From Coptis chinensis (taxonomy: Eukaryota; Streptophyta; Magnoliopsida; Ranunculales; Ranunculaceae), in NCBI GenBank assembly GCA_015680905.1, contig CM027377.1, forward strand, positions 28,730,501-28,794,500: a stretch of 64,000 nt of DNA, written 5' to 3'. This document shows positions 51,166 to 63,392 of this stretch, in pieces. Each line of letters starts with the position of its first letter. The first letter of the stretch is position 1. The notes under the pieces were generated by a model that was not told where the DNA came from, ran no database searches, and was given only the letters and a program-made list of their open reading frames with translations. A program made the position numbers and the translations under genes.

Positions 51166-52020
51166 ATTTGTGATGTTAAACTGGCAGCTTATAGGTTGTG
51201 ATACAATAAATTTTGGGTTTCTGGGGTAACCCAGGCGGTTCGTCTTTTATCCAGTATCGTCGGCCGCGATGAATGACCTGGTGCTCCGTTCTATGTTGGG
51301 GTATTCCTGTGGGAACGAATATTATTTAGCCGGGTTGGATTTCCTGAGTAGTCTCAGCAACCTGATTAAGTTATTATGTTTCTATCTTGCTAAGATAGCT
51401 TGTTGATTGTGTGTATGGTATGCTTGTCGCTTGTTCCGCTATGATGTATGAACTGCTTGCTTAACGATAGTTGTGTGTGATCTCGGTGCGTATAACAAAG
51501 AATGGCAGGTACGTTGCAGTGACAACTTCTCTGCGCCTGGCTAGTAAGTTGGCATGATCGTCTGGGTGTTAAATTACCTGCAGCTCTGAGGCGGTACTCG
51601 TAATGAGGCCACCAGGTCGCTGGCTTCGGATCTGTGAAGCAGGTCAAATCGTTTCGTGTCCAGTGTCATTAACAGCAGTATTCCCTCGCGTGCCTGACAC
51701 GTGGAGGGATACGAGCGGTTCAAGGAACATAATGATGGCAGGCAGATGGCGTTTGGCGTCTCAAGGTAATTATGAGGCGCTTAGGAAAAGACGTTTCCTT
51801 TTGAATAAAAACGGCTCATCGAATACCAAAAACAAGTATTTGCTTGTCTTCGTCCCAAAGCTTCTTCGTCTTCTTGCTCTGCTCATTTGTCGCTTCATTT
51901 CTTCCATTCTTTGCTTATTCGGGTATGTTCATTCTCTTATGTGAGAACTCTTTTCGTTGATAAAGGTTGGGCTAAAACTGTAACTCATGTGACAGTACGT
52001 TTGTTTCTTAGGTTTTAACA
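51166..52020 (+). other. Spacer between the two aORF copies in element C
   Basis: The first part (to about 51400) resembles the 3' flank of the aORFs at 9890 and 56660 (GGTAACCCAGGCGGTTCG compared with TTGCCCAGGTAGTTC). The second part resembles a promoter and 5' UTR of the next aORF copy: ACACGTGG near 51699 (a G-box core), a TATA-like TGAATAAAAA near 51800, and a CT-rich leader near 51850-51910. No gene is supported. Confidence 0.4.
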
Positions 52021-52948
52021 TGGCGAGATGTCATCCATACGCGAGGGGAAAAGACAGCGTGAGGGAAACTTCTCCGCTGATAATGGAAAGGATGTAGTTT
52101 GAGCCTCATGTGCATGATGATCGCGAAGAGGAAAGGGAAATCGTAGAGGCGAAGAGTCATAAGCGACCTAGGAGGGTTGGGCGTCCGGTGGTGGCATTGT
52201 GTTTAGGTCGCGCGATCGGGTAGCGACACGATCGTCACGCCATTTAGCGGAGTGTAGCGACACGAAGCAAAAGGTCGCCAGGTCGGCTGGTGAGTTCGTC
52301 CCCGCTATTTGTGGTGATGTGGGGGCGAGTTCTACTACGCGGGGAAGATCGGGAAGAAGCGTATGGTGAAACGCCGGATCAGTAGTTTCCACTTTCGGCC
52401 CATAGCGACCCGGTGTCCCGGCGGGATCGTATTGGATGTGACAAAGCGGATGTCACACCCTCGGATTCGGCAATTGGAAAAACATTATTTGTCCCCGACT
52501 CTTCGATTTCGAGGTGTGGCGACTCTCAACTTCCAAAACCCATAAACAGTTTTAAATATCGCGATAATTAAAACCAATAAAAATTTCAATTAAACAAATG
52601 TCCTCTTCATTACAAAAATTTACAAATAAGATTAGGTTACAAATCTCTTTTCAACAACTCCTTATTTAAAATTACAAATGAAAGTACAAATACATTGTCT
52701 AGACTGAAAATCTATATCACTTTAAGGGAAAACAAAATACATCCTGAAATGCAATGCTAATGCAAACCACAAGCAGCAGCCAACCTTCTTCAACACTAAA
52801 CCTGTCAAGACTTATCAACTGTGTTCATTTAATGAACACACCCGATAAGCAAACATGCAAATCGGGTCAGCATTATAAAAATGCTGGTGTGAGTAGCTCT
52901 AAAATACAACATATAATTATACATATATATACACAATCCCTACAGCAG

Positions 52949-53115
52949 TTAGTTTCTCCACCGAGGCGCCTTAACTTTCCACGACTAATACATCATCCTT
53001 AAGTTCAATAACTAAGGCAGGTAGTTCCTCCACTGAGGCGCCTTAACTTCCAACAACTAATACAACATACCATACGCATAATAAAAAGGCATTTAGTTCC
53101 TCCACGAGGCGCCTT
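52949..53115. repeat. Three-unit, ~71-bp minisatellite in the solo LTR
   Basis: AGTTCCTCCACTGAGGCGCC-like units begin near 52949, 53021 and 53092. All share GAGGCGCCTTA. Confidence 0.8.
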
Positions 53116-53484
53116 AGGTTCTAACTAAACTACTAACCAGCCAAACATATACAATCATCTATCTAGAGATATATCATTTACCAACATATTACCATAATTA
53201 TATTAGTTTAGACTTTCTTTGTGTGTCCCTAAAATCACGTCGTATCTATGTTTTACCTAGTTTCCCTGGCTACCACAATCGCTATCCAACGCCGAACATG
53301 TACATCCACATGCCTCCCTTACATAATGAGTCACTCCGTGCGTAACTACCCTGAGCGGGATGCCGCACACCAGGTAAATCCTCACACGGAAGCCAAATCT
53401 ATGTAAGTACTGCCACTATTCGACATAAAATATTGCGCATCATCGTTCTATTTTGCGAACGGAATAATCAAGCCACTATTCGGC

Positions 53485-53648
53485 TACGCCAGGAGGGCCA
53501 TTCAGCTTTACTGAAACGCCAGGAGGGCCAATCACATTACTTACGCCCGAAAGCCATTCAGATTAACTGAAACGCCAGAAGGGCCAATCACATTACTTAC
53601 GCCCGAAGGCCATTCAGATTAACTGAAACGCCAGAAGGGTCAATCACA
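53485..53648. repeat. Three-unit, ~57-bp minisatellite in the solo LTR
   Basis: Units with ACGCCAGAAGGGCCAATCAC and CCATTCAGATTAACTGAA repeat with starts near 53516, 53571 and 53628. Confidence 0.85.
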
Positions 53649-54357
53649 TGAGTTGTGGTAGCTAGGTTCTAGGATTTTCGTTACATAATTTATTCAAGTG
53701 TCATACATTAATGACTCATAATAAAATTCCACTATATCACGTGCAGGTCAATTACCTTATTGCACTAAGCCACAATATTTAGACATATCTCAATTATTTC
53801 ACATAACCACTTTCATTCTTTCACGTGTCAATATATTATTGCACTTCACCACACTCCCGTGGGCAAATATTCATCAATACTATACTACCTCATAGTAGCA
53901 TCTTACATATATAATAATGGAGCGGTGATACATTTATTTCTCCAAAACTATTGCATTTAATATATACATCCCAATATATCATATGATATCACAATTGCTT
54001 CAAACGTATCGCATATATTTTTATAACGTTTTAGGAATAATATATCTCCTACAGTTTCTATCTCAGCACGTGTCAAAAATACACAACATCAATGTCAAAT
54101 CTTTCTTAGATAAGGACTAACCAATTTATACAAGCTTCCACAACATTTTAGCATTGTATTTGTCCATACAATATACAACATAAAACGTAGCACAATTAGA
54201 CAGTCCACAATCCACAATCAAAGCCCAATATATATATGCTTTACACACTACTCACGTCAAATCTAAATTAGATAATGACCAACCAAGTTATACAATATAC
54301 GACAATATTTTATTATTATATTTGTCCATATTCTTAAATATGTGAAAAACGGGAAAA

Positions 54358-54450
54358 AGTCAACATTCCACAGTCAACGGTCAAAGTCAAAGTCAAAGTC
54401 AAACTAGCATGGTCAAAGTCAAAGTTGACACGTCATTGTCAAAGTCAAAC
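54358..54450. repeat. GTCAAA repeat, W-box-rich
   Basis: GTCAA (TTGAC on the other strand) occurs about eleven times in roughly 90 bp, partly as direct GTCAAA repeats. Confidence 0.85.
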
Positions 54451-54644
54451 TGTCGTTTCCATGTTCGACAGGTTCAGGGTCATAGCCATGGTTCATGGCT
54501 AAGGTCAACGTGCATGGCTCGTGGGCTCATGACTAAGGTAATGGTTCGAACCCAACTGGCCAAGCCCAAACCTTATAACCCGAAAGTCTAAACATTTAAA
54601 GACCCAATTAGATCTATTTTAAGTCCTATGGATCGCCCCAAAAC

Positions 54645-54960
54645 AATATTAAAATGGCCCAAAACTTATATTGAACTGGCCCAAAACACAACTGAGTTCG
54701 GCCCGAAAATTTAAACTGAAACCGGCCCAATCAAAACAAATAAAACGGCCCCTAGACTAATATTAGAACTGGCCCATACAAAACAACTAAGTTTTCGGCC
54801 CCAAAAACTAAAACTGAAATTTTGGCCCAACCACCATTGAAATTTCGGCCAAGCCACTAAAAGAATTTGGCCCAAACCAAACACTTAAACATTTCGGCCC
54901 AACTAACCAACCCAAAGCCCAACCATCTAAACCGGCCCAAAGCCCAAACCCGAAATTACT
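54645..54960. repeat. Degenerate (C/T)GGCCCAA repeats in the solo LTR
   Basis: About fourteen GGCCCAA-like words recur at irregular spacing (roughly 15-40 bp), separated by AC-rich sequence. Confidence 0.65.
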
Positions 54961-56492
54961 GTTCATCTTCTCCAACATCCTCCACCATCACAGCCACCAC
55001 CAAATTTTCCGCCACCCACTCCCCATTTCATCATATCGGTTTTTACTCACAAAACAAAACCCTATAACTTTAATAAAGACAATAACTCTAATGTCAGTGA
55101 TTCAACCTCTTCCTCAAACTAGATCTACAAAATGTTGACCTCCATTAAAGCTTGTTACAAGCTTCCAACCGCCACCATTTACATCCTAACATTCACACCT
55201 ACATCAACAACCCACCAAATCTAAAACAAAACAGTTCAAACGAGTTTACACGCATAAACCCCAAGTCCCAGTATCACAGTAATGGACGTTTGTACAAGGG
55301 GGAGGAGGTTGGGCTCAAGGCCCTTTCTTTATCCTTCCCCAAGCTCTCCACAAAGACTACCACTCCGACCCCCATCCTCATCAAACCCAAACCAAATAAA
55401 ACCAACCGAAAAAACACCCAACCACCGGCGCCATTAGTGCCGACAGCACCGACCAAACTTACCCTAACACCAATCTTCAAACCAACAATAACCCACCCAA
55501 AACAAAACAACAAAATCTAAAGGGGCAGTACGATTCATGGGCTGCGCCTCCATGAACACCTGTTCATAGCTTCGACAGTCCTATCTCTAATCTGAATTCA
55601 ACAAAGTTTAATAATACAAAAGGCACGAAGTCCAATACAACATGATAATGAACAGTATAAAAAAGCATTAGACAGTCCGATATACATAAACTATCAATCC
55701 GGTGAAATAGCAAAATAGCTACTCACCTGTCTTAACAGCTCCCTGAATTCCTCCGAGTTCGAGTCGTCGCACTCCACCTCCAGCAATCAAGCTTCTAGCT
55801 CTGCCTCCATTTTCATTATTTTATTATTTTTAAAAACCCTATTCTCTAGAACAATGTGTTTATATACTTGGGTCCGAAACCCAAGCCCAACACCGACTCG
55901 GGCCCAAAAAATCAGGCCCACATGTCCCGAGTCCAATTCGATCCAATTTTGAAAATAAATAATTAAATTAATTAATAAATAGAAAAATACGTATTTAAAA
56001 ATACGGGCGTTACAGCAGAGGTGAAAGATTAGGACATGGAGACGTTGCTGGGGACGATGGATATGGCCGCTTGTTTGGTAAGTTCTTGATAGACTAGGTT
56101 ATTATGCTAGTTATGAAGGTCAACTGATTCTTGGACTTCGTTCGTGCAGTTTCTTGCAGGATATGATAAGTTGAAAGAAGTTGTACAAAACACTGAGGCT
56201 GATGATAACCCTCACGTCGAGCTGGGGTGTATGTGAGCTGCGTGGGGGGCTGACAAGAGAAAGCTGGAGGTGATGACTACCAAGTACCGAGCGCTCACGC
56301 CACTACTTTAATGCGTTAATAACTGACGTGACGGAGTTAGAAAGGGAATTAGCTGTGGTGACTGCTTATGCTAAGAAGTGCCAGAAGGTGACACGTAAAG
56401 TGAAGAAGGCGTACACCGAAGCCTGTATCGCTTATGCTGCTCTGGATGAAAAATATGATGCGTTGAAGAAAATGATTGCGAGTGATGAATGA

Positions 56493-57563
56493 GGACATGA
56501 GATGCGGTGTGTGATCTTTGTCGTCATTTCGATATCTTTAGCCGACTAAGCGGCAAAGACCGTAAGATAAGCATGTCATAAGTGAGATTTGATGAGGTGA
56601 TCTTGATTTGGCTCTGTGATCCATGAGTTGTAAGGTCTGTTTACATTTCCCTCTCTTATACGAGAGTTAACGATAGAGCTGCGTTTTCAGGCTTGCCTGA
56701 GCAGTTCGCCTTTTTCCTGCAGAGAACTGGTTTCCACGATAGTGGCAGTTCGATACTTGGTTAATTTTTGTAATGCGCACCGATCTAGATTTTATGGGTA
56801 ATCCCAGCAGATCGGTGGATGTAGTTGTTGTGACGAATGGTCATATAAGTTTATTGGTGATGTTCCGTATGCATGCTGCCGTGTACTTGTGTGTAACGAG
56901 CGTTCTGCTTAGGATTCGATAAATATGCGTCCTGTCGTGTAGTCAACCCTAGAAATATAGGTCGTCGACGTGTTAGGAATTGTAGAGGTTATGTAGCATG
57001 TGAGCTCCGGAGAGTTGTCTTCTCACGGAGAGCGTTCTCGTGTAGTCAATCGTAGAAATATAGGTCCTCAACGTAACAAGAATTGGAGAGGCTGTAGAGC
57101 CTGTAAGCTCCAGAGAGCTGTATGCTCGCGGAGAGCGTTCTCGTGTAGTCGATCCTAGAAATATAGGTCCTCGTCGTAACAAGAATTGGAGAGGATGTAG
57201 AGCACGTAAGCTCGAGGAGCTGTATGCTTTCGCTGAGAGAAGCGTTCTCGTGTAGTCGATCCTAGAAATATAGGTCCTCGGCGTAACAAGAATTGGAGGC
57301 CGTAGAGCCCGTAAGCTCTAGAGAGTTGTATGCTTTCATGGAGAGGCGTTCTCGTTTAGTCGATCCTAGAAAGATAGGTCCTCGACGTAACAAGACTTGA
57401 AGAGGTCATAGAGCCCTGTAAAGCTCCGTAGAGTCAGTATGCTTTCAGAGAGCGTTCTCGTTCGCGACAATGGTTCCGGCCGAGGATGGCGGACCAAATA
57501 AACGCGTGTTGATCATCTATCTTTGTGTAAACCGCTTTTACTTTGCCAATACAAGTAAATAGA
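56493..57563. other. 3' region of element C between aORF copy 2 and pol
   Basis: Contains the shared aORF 3' flank (GCTTGCCTGAGCAGTTCG near 56691) and the tandem array at 56940-57461. No gene is supported. Confidence 0.55.
56940..57461. repeat. Five-unit tandem array (~104 bp) in element C
   Basis: Units start TAGTC(A/G)A(T/C)CCTAGAAATATAGG at 56940, 57043, 57146, 57253 and 57357. Each ends GAGAGCGTTCTCGT. Unit lengths are 103, 103, 107, 104 and about 105 bp. Confidence 0.93.
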
Positions 57564-59460
57564 TTAAATTGTATTAGTCAACACAAGAAACTTATTTTCC
57601 GTTAATGTGAACAAAAGGATATACAACATGGATTGTTGCTCTTGGTAAATTTTTTTCGGTAGATAGGTATTCCAAGGTCGAGGCAAATTCCCCTCTTGGG
57701 TTCTTATCCAAGATGCTCCATTGCCGGCAATTAGCGTTCCACGATGTATGGGCCTTGCCACGTGGGTGCTAACTTGGAATCGTCTTTGCGTCTTTTTCAG
57801 CACTAGGTCACCAGTTGAAAAGACCTAGGGTGAACTCGCTTTGTTATAGGAGTTCTTGAGTTTGTCGATAAGATGCGACTCGATGGCGGCTAAGTCCCGC
57901 TTTTCTTCCAACAGTGACTTCTCGTGCTAATCTGAGTCGTTGTGTCCCGACTCTACAAGTTCCGAAATGCGAAGTGTATTGGATCGCCACGGTGGAATTA
58001 CGGCTTCGTGCCATAACATAAGGAGAATGGCGATTAAATGCGATCGATCGGATCGGTGGTGCGGTGAGCCCATAGAATATTCTCCAACTGATTTGGTCAT
58101 TGGCTCTTGTTCTTTTCAATCTTTTTCTTCAAATTTTCCAAGATCGCTTTTTAATCGCTTCCGCCTAGCCATTACTCGAAATGTCGGGTGGAGAAAAAAT
58201 GCATGAACGATCTTCCACTTGGCTAGAAACTCTTTAACCGTTTTGAACTTTGGCGAGGCCCATTATCCATTACTAATGTATGTGGCAAACCAAATCTGGC
58301 GATGATGTGAGTCCAGATGAAGTTTCTGACATGTGACTCTTTGACGTGTGCTAAAGGAATAGCCTCGACCCACTTGGTGAAGTAGTCGGTTGCGGCTAAG
58401 ACAAAGCGGAAGCCAGTACTTTTCTGTGGGATGAATGGTCCCATGATGTCCATACCCCACATGTGAAATGGCCATGGGCTTGCTATACTGATAAGTTCAC
58501 GAGCAGGTTGAATGATGTTGTGGCCGAATGTTTGACATTTTAAGCACTTGAGAACGTACGCTTTGGCGTCGGTCTGCATACGGGGCCAGAAGTAGCCTTG
58601 AGAAATTGCCTTGTAGGCTAAAGAGCGACCTCCGGCATGGTTGCAACATTCTCCCTCATGGATTTCGGCAAATATCAATTGTCCCTGCTCTGGAGTAATA
58701 CATCGCAAATGTGGTCCACCAGCAGATTTCCTAAATAACTTATCATGTAACACGCAATAACGACGCGCTTGATATTGGATTTGTCTGGCTTTGGCATGCT
58801 CTACAGGGAGCGTGCCCTGTTAGATGTAGTCTATGGTAGGTTGCATCCAGGTCTGGCGCAGCTGAGCGTCGGAGAGTGGGAACAGATCGGTTATGACTAG
58901 GGCATGTTCGACCTAGTATGCAGGTCGATCGACGACCTCAATGAGGAGTTGTCGTGGGGCACAATTCGGTATTTGAGTGGCTAGGTAAGCTAGGCTGTCT
59001 GCGTGACAATTCTCATCACGCAGAAAATGATGTACGGTAGCTTTCTTAAAAGAAGGTAACAAATGATGGACAACCTGAAGATATTTCGAAAGGTTACCTT
59101 CCTGAGTAGTGTACTCCCTAGCAATCCGGGCGAACGACCAGTTGCGAGTCACTAAAACTTGGAGCTCTTGCACACCGAAGTACAGAGCCATCACGAAGGC
59201 CCATGATCGAAGCCATGATTATGCCTCGTTATTGGAAGATCGCGAAGTCGAGTCGAACTGATTTTTCAACCATAACTCCTTCGGAGACACTAAAAAATCG
59301 ACCCGATGCCACTCCCTCGCGGGTTGTTAGAGCCCATCAACAAAGAGAGACCGATTGATTTGACACGTTCTTTGACAACAAATGAGCTCCATGTCGGGTT
59401 CCCGTGTGGGTCCTTAACAGGGGAAATCGGCCGAGGAAATCGGCTACTGACTTGACCTTT
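57564..59460 (-). pseudogene. Element C pol: RNase H and integrase
   Basis: From right to left: RNase H (fragments near 59290-59460 and 58913-59194, EDENCHADSLAYLATQIPNC-like end). Then the integrase with His/Cys region (HEGECCNHAGGRS ... KCLKCQTFGH), first core Asp WGMDIMGPFIPQKSTGFR, TDYFTKWVEAIPLAHVKES and second core Asp region LVMDNGP. The core end is frameshifted near 58225. The C-terminal domain end is in 57564-57803 (GASWIRTQEGNLPRPWN). Confidence 0.85.
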
Positions 59461-60933
59461 CGAGATATCGTGATACAAACTCCATGTGGTGTTCACCGAG
59501 CTCCTCGGCCCATCTGACCCATCTGAGTAGTTTTATTTTCTTTGTAGAGGAGTTTCTTCAGTGGGAGGTCGGTCAGTACGTTGATCGGGTGGGCTTGAAA
59601 TTACTGCCTGAATTTCCTTACCGAATACACCAAAGCAAGTACGGCTCGTTCAAGGTAAGAATAATTCCTCTCAGCTGGCGTGAGCGTCTTACTTGTGAAG
59701 TAGATTGGCTTTTCTGAGTTGTTCTCCTCTTTGAAGAGAACCGAACCGATTAAATCGATCTGATACGCGCTGTATAGCCCCGATTGTGTCTCCATCTACC
59801 GGGTGTGGTTAAAAGCAGAGGCGTGGTGAGGTATTGTTTGAGAGTGGCGAATGCGTGATGGCATTAGTCGTTCCATGAAACTGCTTCGCCTTTCTTGAGG
59901 AGTTGTAGAAAGCGGACGACATTTGTCGGACGCCTCGGATATGAACCGATTGAGTGTAGCAACCATGCCCCGACAACTTCAGATCCGCTTGCGATCCGTG
60001 GATCGGGCATGTCTAAAACGCCCGATTTGGTCGATTTACTTCGATCCAGCGTTGCGAGAGACTTGATAACCGAGAAATTTACCGCAGGGCGCTCCAAAGA
60101 GGCATTTCTCGGGTTCAACTTCATTCGAAAGTCGCGGCAATCGGAACGAACTTGCTTTGCAAGGTGAGTAATATGGTCAATCGCTTTTTGCTCTTGGCGA
60201 CCATGTCGTCGATGTAAACCTCCATGGTCTCGCCTAACATGTCACCGGAACATGTCGGGTTACGATATTCGTCGCCTCCAAATTCTTAAGGCCGAACGGG
60301 AGGACGTTATAACAATAAATTCCTTGTTCAGTAATGAACGAGGTCTTCTCTTGATCTTCCGCCGCGAGTGGGATTTGATTGTACCCGCTATATGCATCCA
60401 TAAAGGAAAGCAGTTCATGTCCGCAAGTCTGATCGACCAGTCGGTCAATGCGTGGTAAAGGAAAACTATCTTTCGGTGTTTCTTGATTGACATTAAGTGA
60501 AATCGGCGCCGCCGCGAACCGTTCCATTCTTTTTGGGGACCGCCACGATGTTAGCGACCCAATCGGGGTAGTCCACCTTTCTGATGAAACCGACTTGCTT
60601 GAGTTTGTCGACTTCGTCATTAATGGCTTTTTGAAAACGCAGAGATAATCGACGAGGTCGCTGGCGAACTGGCTTAGCATTAGGACGTACATTTAACCGA
60701 TGACATGCTACACTAGGGTCTATACCGGGCACATCGATATACGACCAAGCGAAAACATCTTTATTCATAGCCAGAAAATTTACAAGTTGAGCCTTCAGTG
60801 TAGGGTCAAGGTTTGCCCCTACATATACAAACTTGGGGTCACTATCAGTTCCTAAGTTCACTCGCTCTCTGTCGATCTGTTGAGATCTTTGGCTTAAAGC
60901 GGTGACGCTTCTTACTTCGTGGTGGCACTTCAA
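59461..60933 (-). pseudogene. Element C pol: reverse transcriptase
   Basis: Fragments in several frames: FLAMNKDVFAWSYIDVPG and VDYPDWVANIVAVPKKNG (60493-60933), FMDAYSGYNQIPLAAEDQEK (60234-60560), and catalytic YIDDMV near 60200-60215. The catalytic Asp pair is intact, unlike in element A. Several single-base frameshifts are present. Confidence 0.85.
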
Positions 60934-61241
60934 CGACCTGAGGGAGAGTGCATTTGTGCGTTCGAACTAGATCGGCAGTTGTGGTGACGAGAACAGGAAC
61001 TGGATTAGTTTCTGTGGTCATACTCAGAGGGACTAGAGTGGCCTGTGCCTGTGAATCCATCTGGTTGCTACCGGGTGTGACAACAATAGCAGAAGAGTCT
61101 TCTGGGAGCGTGACTGCGGCATTGATACCAACTGAGGCGACTTTGGGCCTCCGTTCTAATAAAACGGCCACGGCTGGATTAACCTCTGGAGTGTAAGTGG
61201 ACGACTTCCTCTTCTTACCGAGCCCCCAAATAACGTTTTGT

Positions 61242-61939
61242 TTACCGGTTCGACTTCTGAACCGTGTCGTTGGCCATTGTATAACTAATGGGTTCACTAT
61301 CTGTGTGGGGTGGTGTACTGTCGGTCTTTCCTGCTGACAAGATTTGGTTACAATGATATGCTTCCAGTTGATTACTTCTCCGACCCATCATCCTTCCGGG
61401 GCCCGGGAACGGAGAACTTGATGCAACGTCGATGGTACAGCTTGCATTTGGTGGATCCATCGTCGTCCTAAGATGGCATTATAAGACGATGGGATGTCCA
61501 GGACGCTGAAGCGCGTATTGCAGCTGACTTTGTCCTCTTTAGATCCCACTGATATTGGAAGAATGATATCACCGACCGGGTCGGCTCTGGAACCATTGAA
61601 CCCATAGAGGGGGGCAATCGGATCTATCAGAATTGACTTGGGTAAACTCATTTCTTGGAGAGTGTGGTAAAATCAAACGTCGCAGGAACTCCCCGGGTCG
61701 ATCAAGACGCGCTTGACGGTCTAGTCGCTGATCTTGATGTGGACGACTAATGCATCATTGTGAGGAAGACAGACTTTGTTAAGGTCGGTCTCTGTGAAAA
61801 TGATATCTCCTGCATGGCGACCTGAGTGACGCGGAGCATGTGCTGCTTGAGAAGTAAAATGATACACTTCTTGGAGAGCGCCAACACGACGTCTTTTCTC
61901 TCTCGATGAAGTAATTGAATCATCGGGGAAAGTAATCAT
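61242..61939 (-). pseudogene. Element C protease region
   Basis: 61388-61651 encodes the retropepsin fold (APLYGFNGSRADPVGDIILP; SSYNAILGRRWIHQMQAVPS). The active-site loop LIDPGSSCDV is visible near 61685-61720, followed by a stop or frameshift. D-P-G-S is the usual form in Tat-type elements as I recall it. Confidence 0.8.
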
Positions 61940-62454
61940 GTGGATTGTTCGGGCATTGTCACGATCGGAGGAGTGATGTCTTCGTTCGTGACGAGAACGA
62001 TCTTGGGGAGGACCTCTATCGGGGGGCTTAACTTGAAAGTCTTGATAGTGATCGCGATGTGGAGATCGACTACGCCCTCGGCGAAGGTGGAGAGCGGCTG
62101 CGCGCTTAGCGAAGGTGGGGATCGACTGGCACTCGGCGAAACCATGAGTTTATGGCAAAAATCACCGTCGAAATGTTGGTGTAATGTTTAATGTGACCCG
62201 GCCGACAAGATCTTGAAGATAGTGCTTAAGCCCCCAAAGACGCGTTGGTTTCATGACATTTGGCTTTATGGAAGGCATGATATGGCTTGTCGTCGATCTC
62301 CGGGCTTCTTCATCGGGCGTAAGATGAGGCTCATTGGATCTTGTCTAGGATATAACTAGGAGAGCGTGTCAAGACAAATAACTTTCGTTGTTATCTTGTC
62401 GGGTCTTTGCCTTTGGTGCTGCGATCACGGATCATTTGTTTGGGCACGCTGGAA

Positions 62455-63311
62455 TTATCGAGAGATCGCCGCTACCTCTTGGTTTTCGGCTAACCCATTG
62501 GATCGCAAACTTTCTTGCAACTTAATATACTTGTCAACCCGGGCGCATGATTCGGATAAGCGTTTTGGGCGTTCCTTCATCAGCGACTGGAGAGGTCGGT
62601 TACAAGCGACTCGGCGGTGTTTTTGAAAATGCCGGTGTGGCAAAAGACTCTTTCATCCGCTTTCCATACCACAATGATTCGGCCTTGAACCGCCCTAAGA
62701 ATTGGCGAATGGTCTCGTCTTCTCGAATGATAGGCTGAAACAAATGAATCAAGATCTGCCTTCTTCGTCTGTTATGCACGTATTGGCCGCAAACAGTCGG
62801 TAAAATTTCTCAAAAGTTTTAATAGAATCGGGTTCGAGAGAAGAACCAATCAAGTGCACCATCCTTGAGGTCGACCGAAAATAATCGACAATGAAGATGA
62901 TCATACTCGGAAGACCGTAGAGAGGCCAAACTCGAATATACCGAGCCACATGTTGACCGGCGGTCTTTACGCCATCATACATGGGGAAACGTGGTGGATA
63001 AAATCTTGAGGAGAAGATTTATCGAGAACGCCGAGCGAGGGGGGACGCCAGCGGTATGTCTTGAGCATCTTTTGCACAATGTGGGTGGCATCTTTTTACT
63101 TGCGTTCCCGCCTATCCTGTGGTGATAATTCGTTAATCTGCTGATTAACCTCGTTGATGTCGTTTTCAGCAACATTACCGACTTGTTGCTGTTGATAAGA
63201 ATAAACTTGGGCCCGTAAAGTAGCATTTTCTTGCGGGAGAAAAGAAATGCTTTCGTTTGTCACACCTAGTTGTTCGGCAAGGTGTTGAACCTGAGCTCCG
63301 AGGCTGACCAT
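62455..63311 (-). pseudogene. Element C gag
   Basis: Starts about 63311 (MVSLGAQVQHLAEQLG) with a Gln-rich coiled-coil N terminus. The capsid-like part follows in broken frames (HHVSPCMM-like, then MYDGVKTAGQHVARYI region near 62950, and LQESLRSNGL near 62500). There are several frameshifts. The start is 66 bp downstream of the PBS in the sense of the element. Confidence 0.65.
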
Positions 63312-63376
63312 GCTTCGTGGGCTTGAGAATTGCAAAATTTTAGGTTAGGATAACGTGATTTCTCAAGTAATCGAAA

Positions 63377-63391
63377 CCACAGACGGCGCCA
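63377..63391 (-). other. tRNA-Asp-type primer-binding site of element C
   Basis: On the minus strand TGGCGCCGTCTGTGG begins two bases after the 5' LTR. This matches the TGGCGCCG site typical of Tat and Athila elements. It also fixes the LTR boundary at 63393. Confidence 0.88.
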
Positions 63392-63392
63392 A

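Larger units (their letters stand above)
52451..56014 (-). mobile_element. 3.56-kb solo LTR (Ty3/gypsy, possibly Tekay/Del-like), TSD GCGGA/GCAGA
   Basis: The plus strand starts TGTCACACCC and ends GGGCGTTACA; the ends are imperfect inverted repeats. GCGGA (52446-52450) and GCAGA (56015-56019) flank it, differing by one G/A. The aORF resumes on the other side. There are no pol domains. A TATA box in the minus orientation (TATATAAAC near 55859-55867), followed by a GTGAGT donor near 55730, suggests minus as sense. It carries several minisatellite-like blocks. The very long LTR fits Del/Tekay chromoviruses, but that lineage call is weak. Confidence 0.75.
52021..56492 (+). pseudogene. Antisense ORF copy 2 of element C, split by a solo LTR
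   Basis: The first part (52021-52450) has no conserved domain but its end (RSGKKRMVKRRISS, frame from 52353) aligns with the region before the second intron of the element A copy. After the LTR (52451-56014) the sequence resumes with the exon end GCCGCTTGTTTG, intron 56078-56149 (GT-AG), and a coiled-coil-like region ending with TGA at 56490-56492 (KCQKVTRKVKKAYTEAC). The globular domain is missing, so this is an internally deleted copy. Confidence 0.55.

Noticed and set aside
52949-53648. Repeated GGCGCC blocks considered as a CRISPR array
   Set aside because: Units are whole tandem copies of 57-71 bp without unique spacers, in a plant LTR.
55274-55513. Open frames on both strands at 55152-55520
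   Set aside because: Low-complexity Thr/Pro/Lys or Gly/Val translation inside a solo LTR, with no domain. Read as chance open frames in AC-rich sequence.
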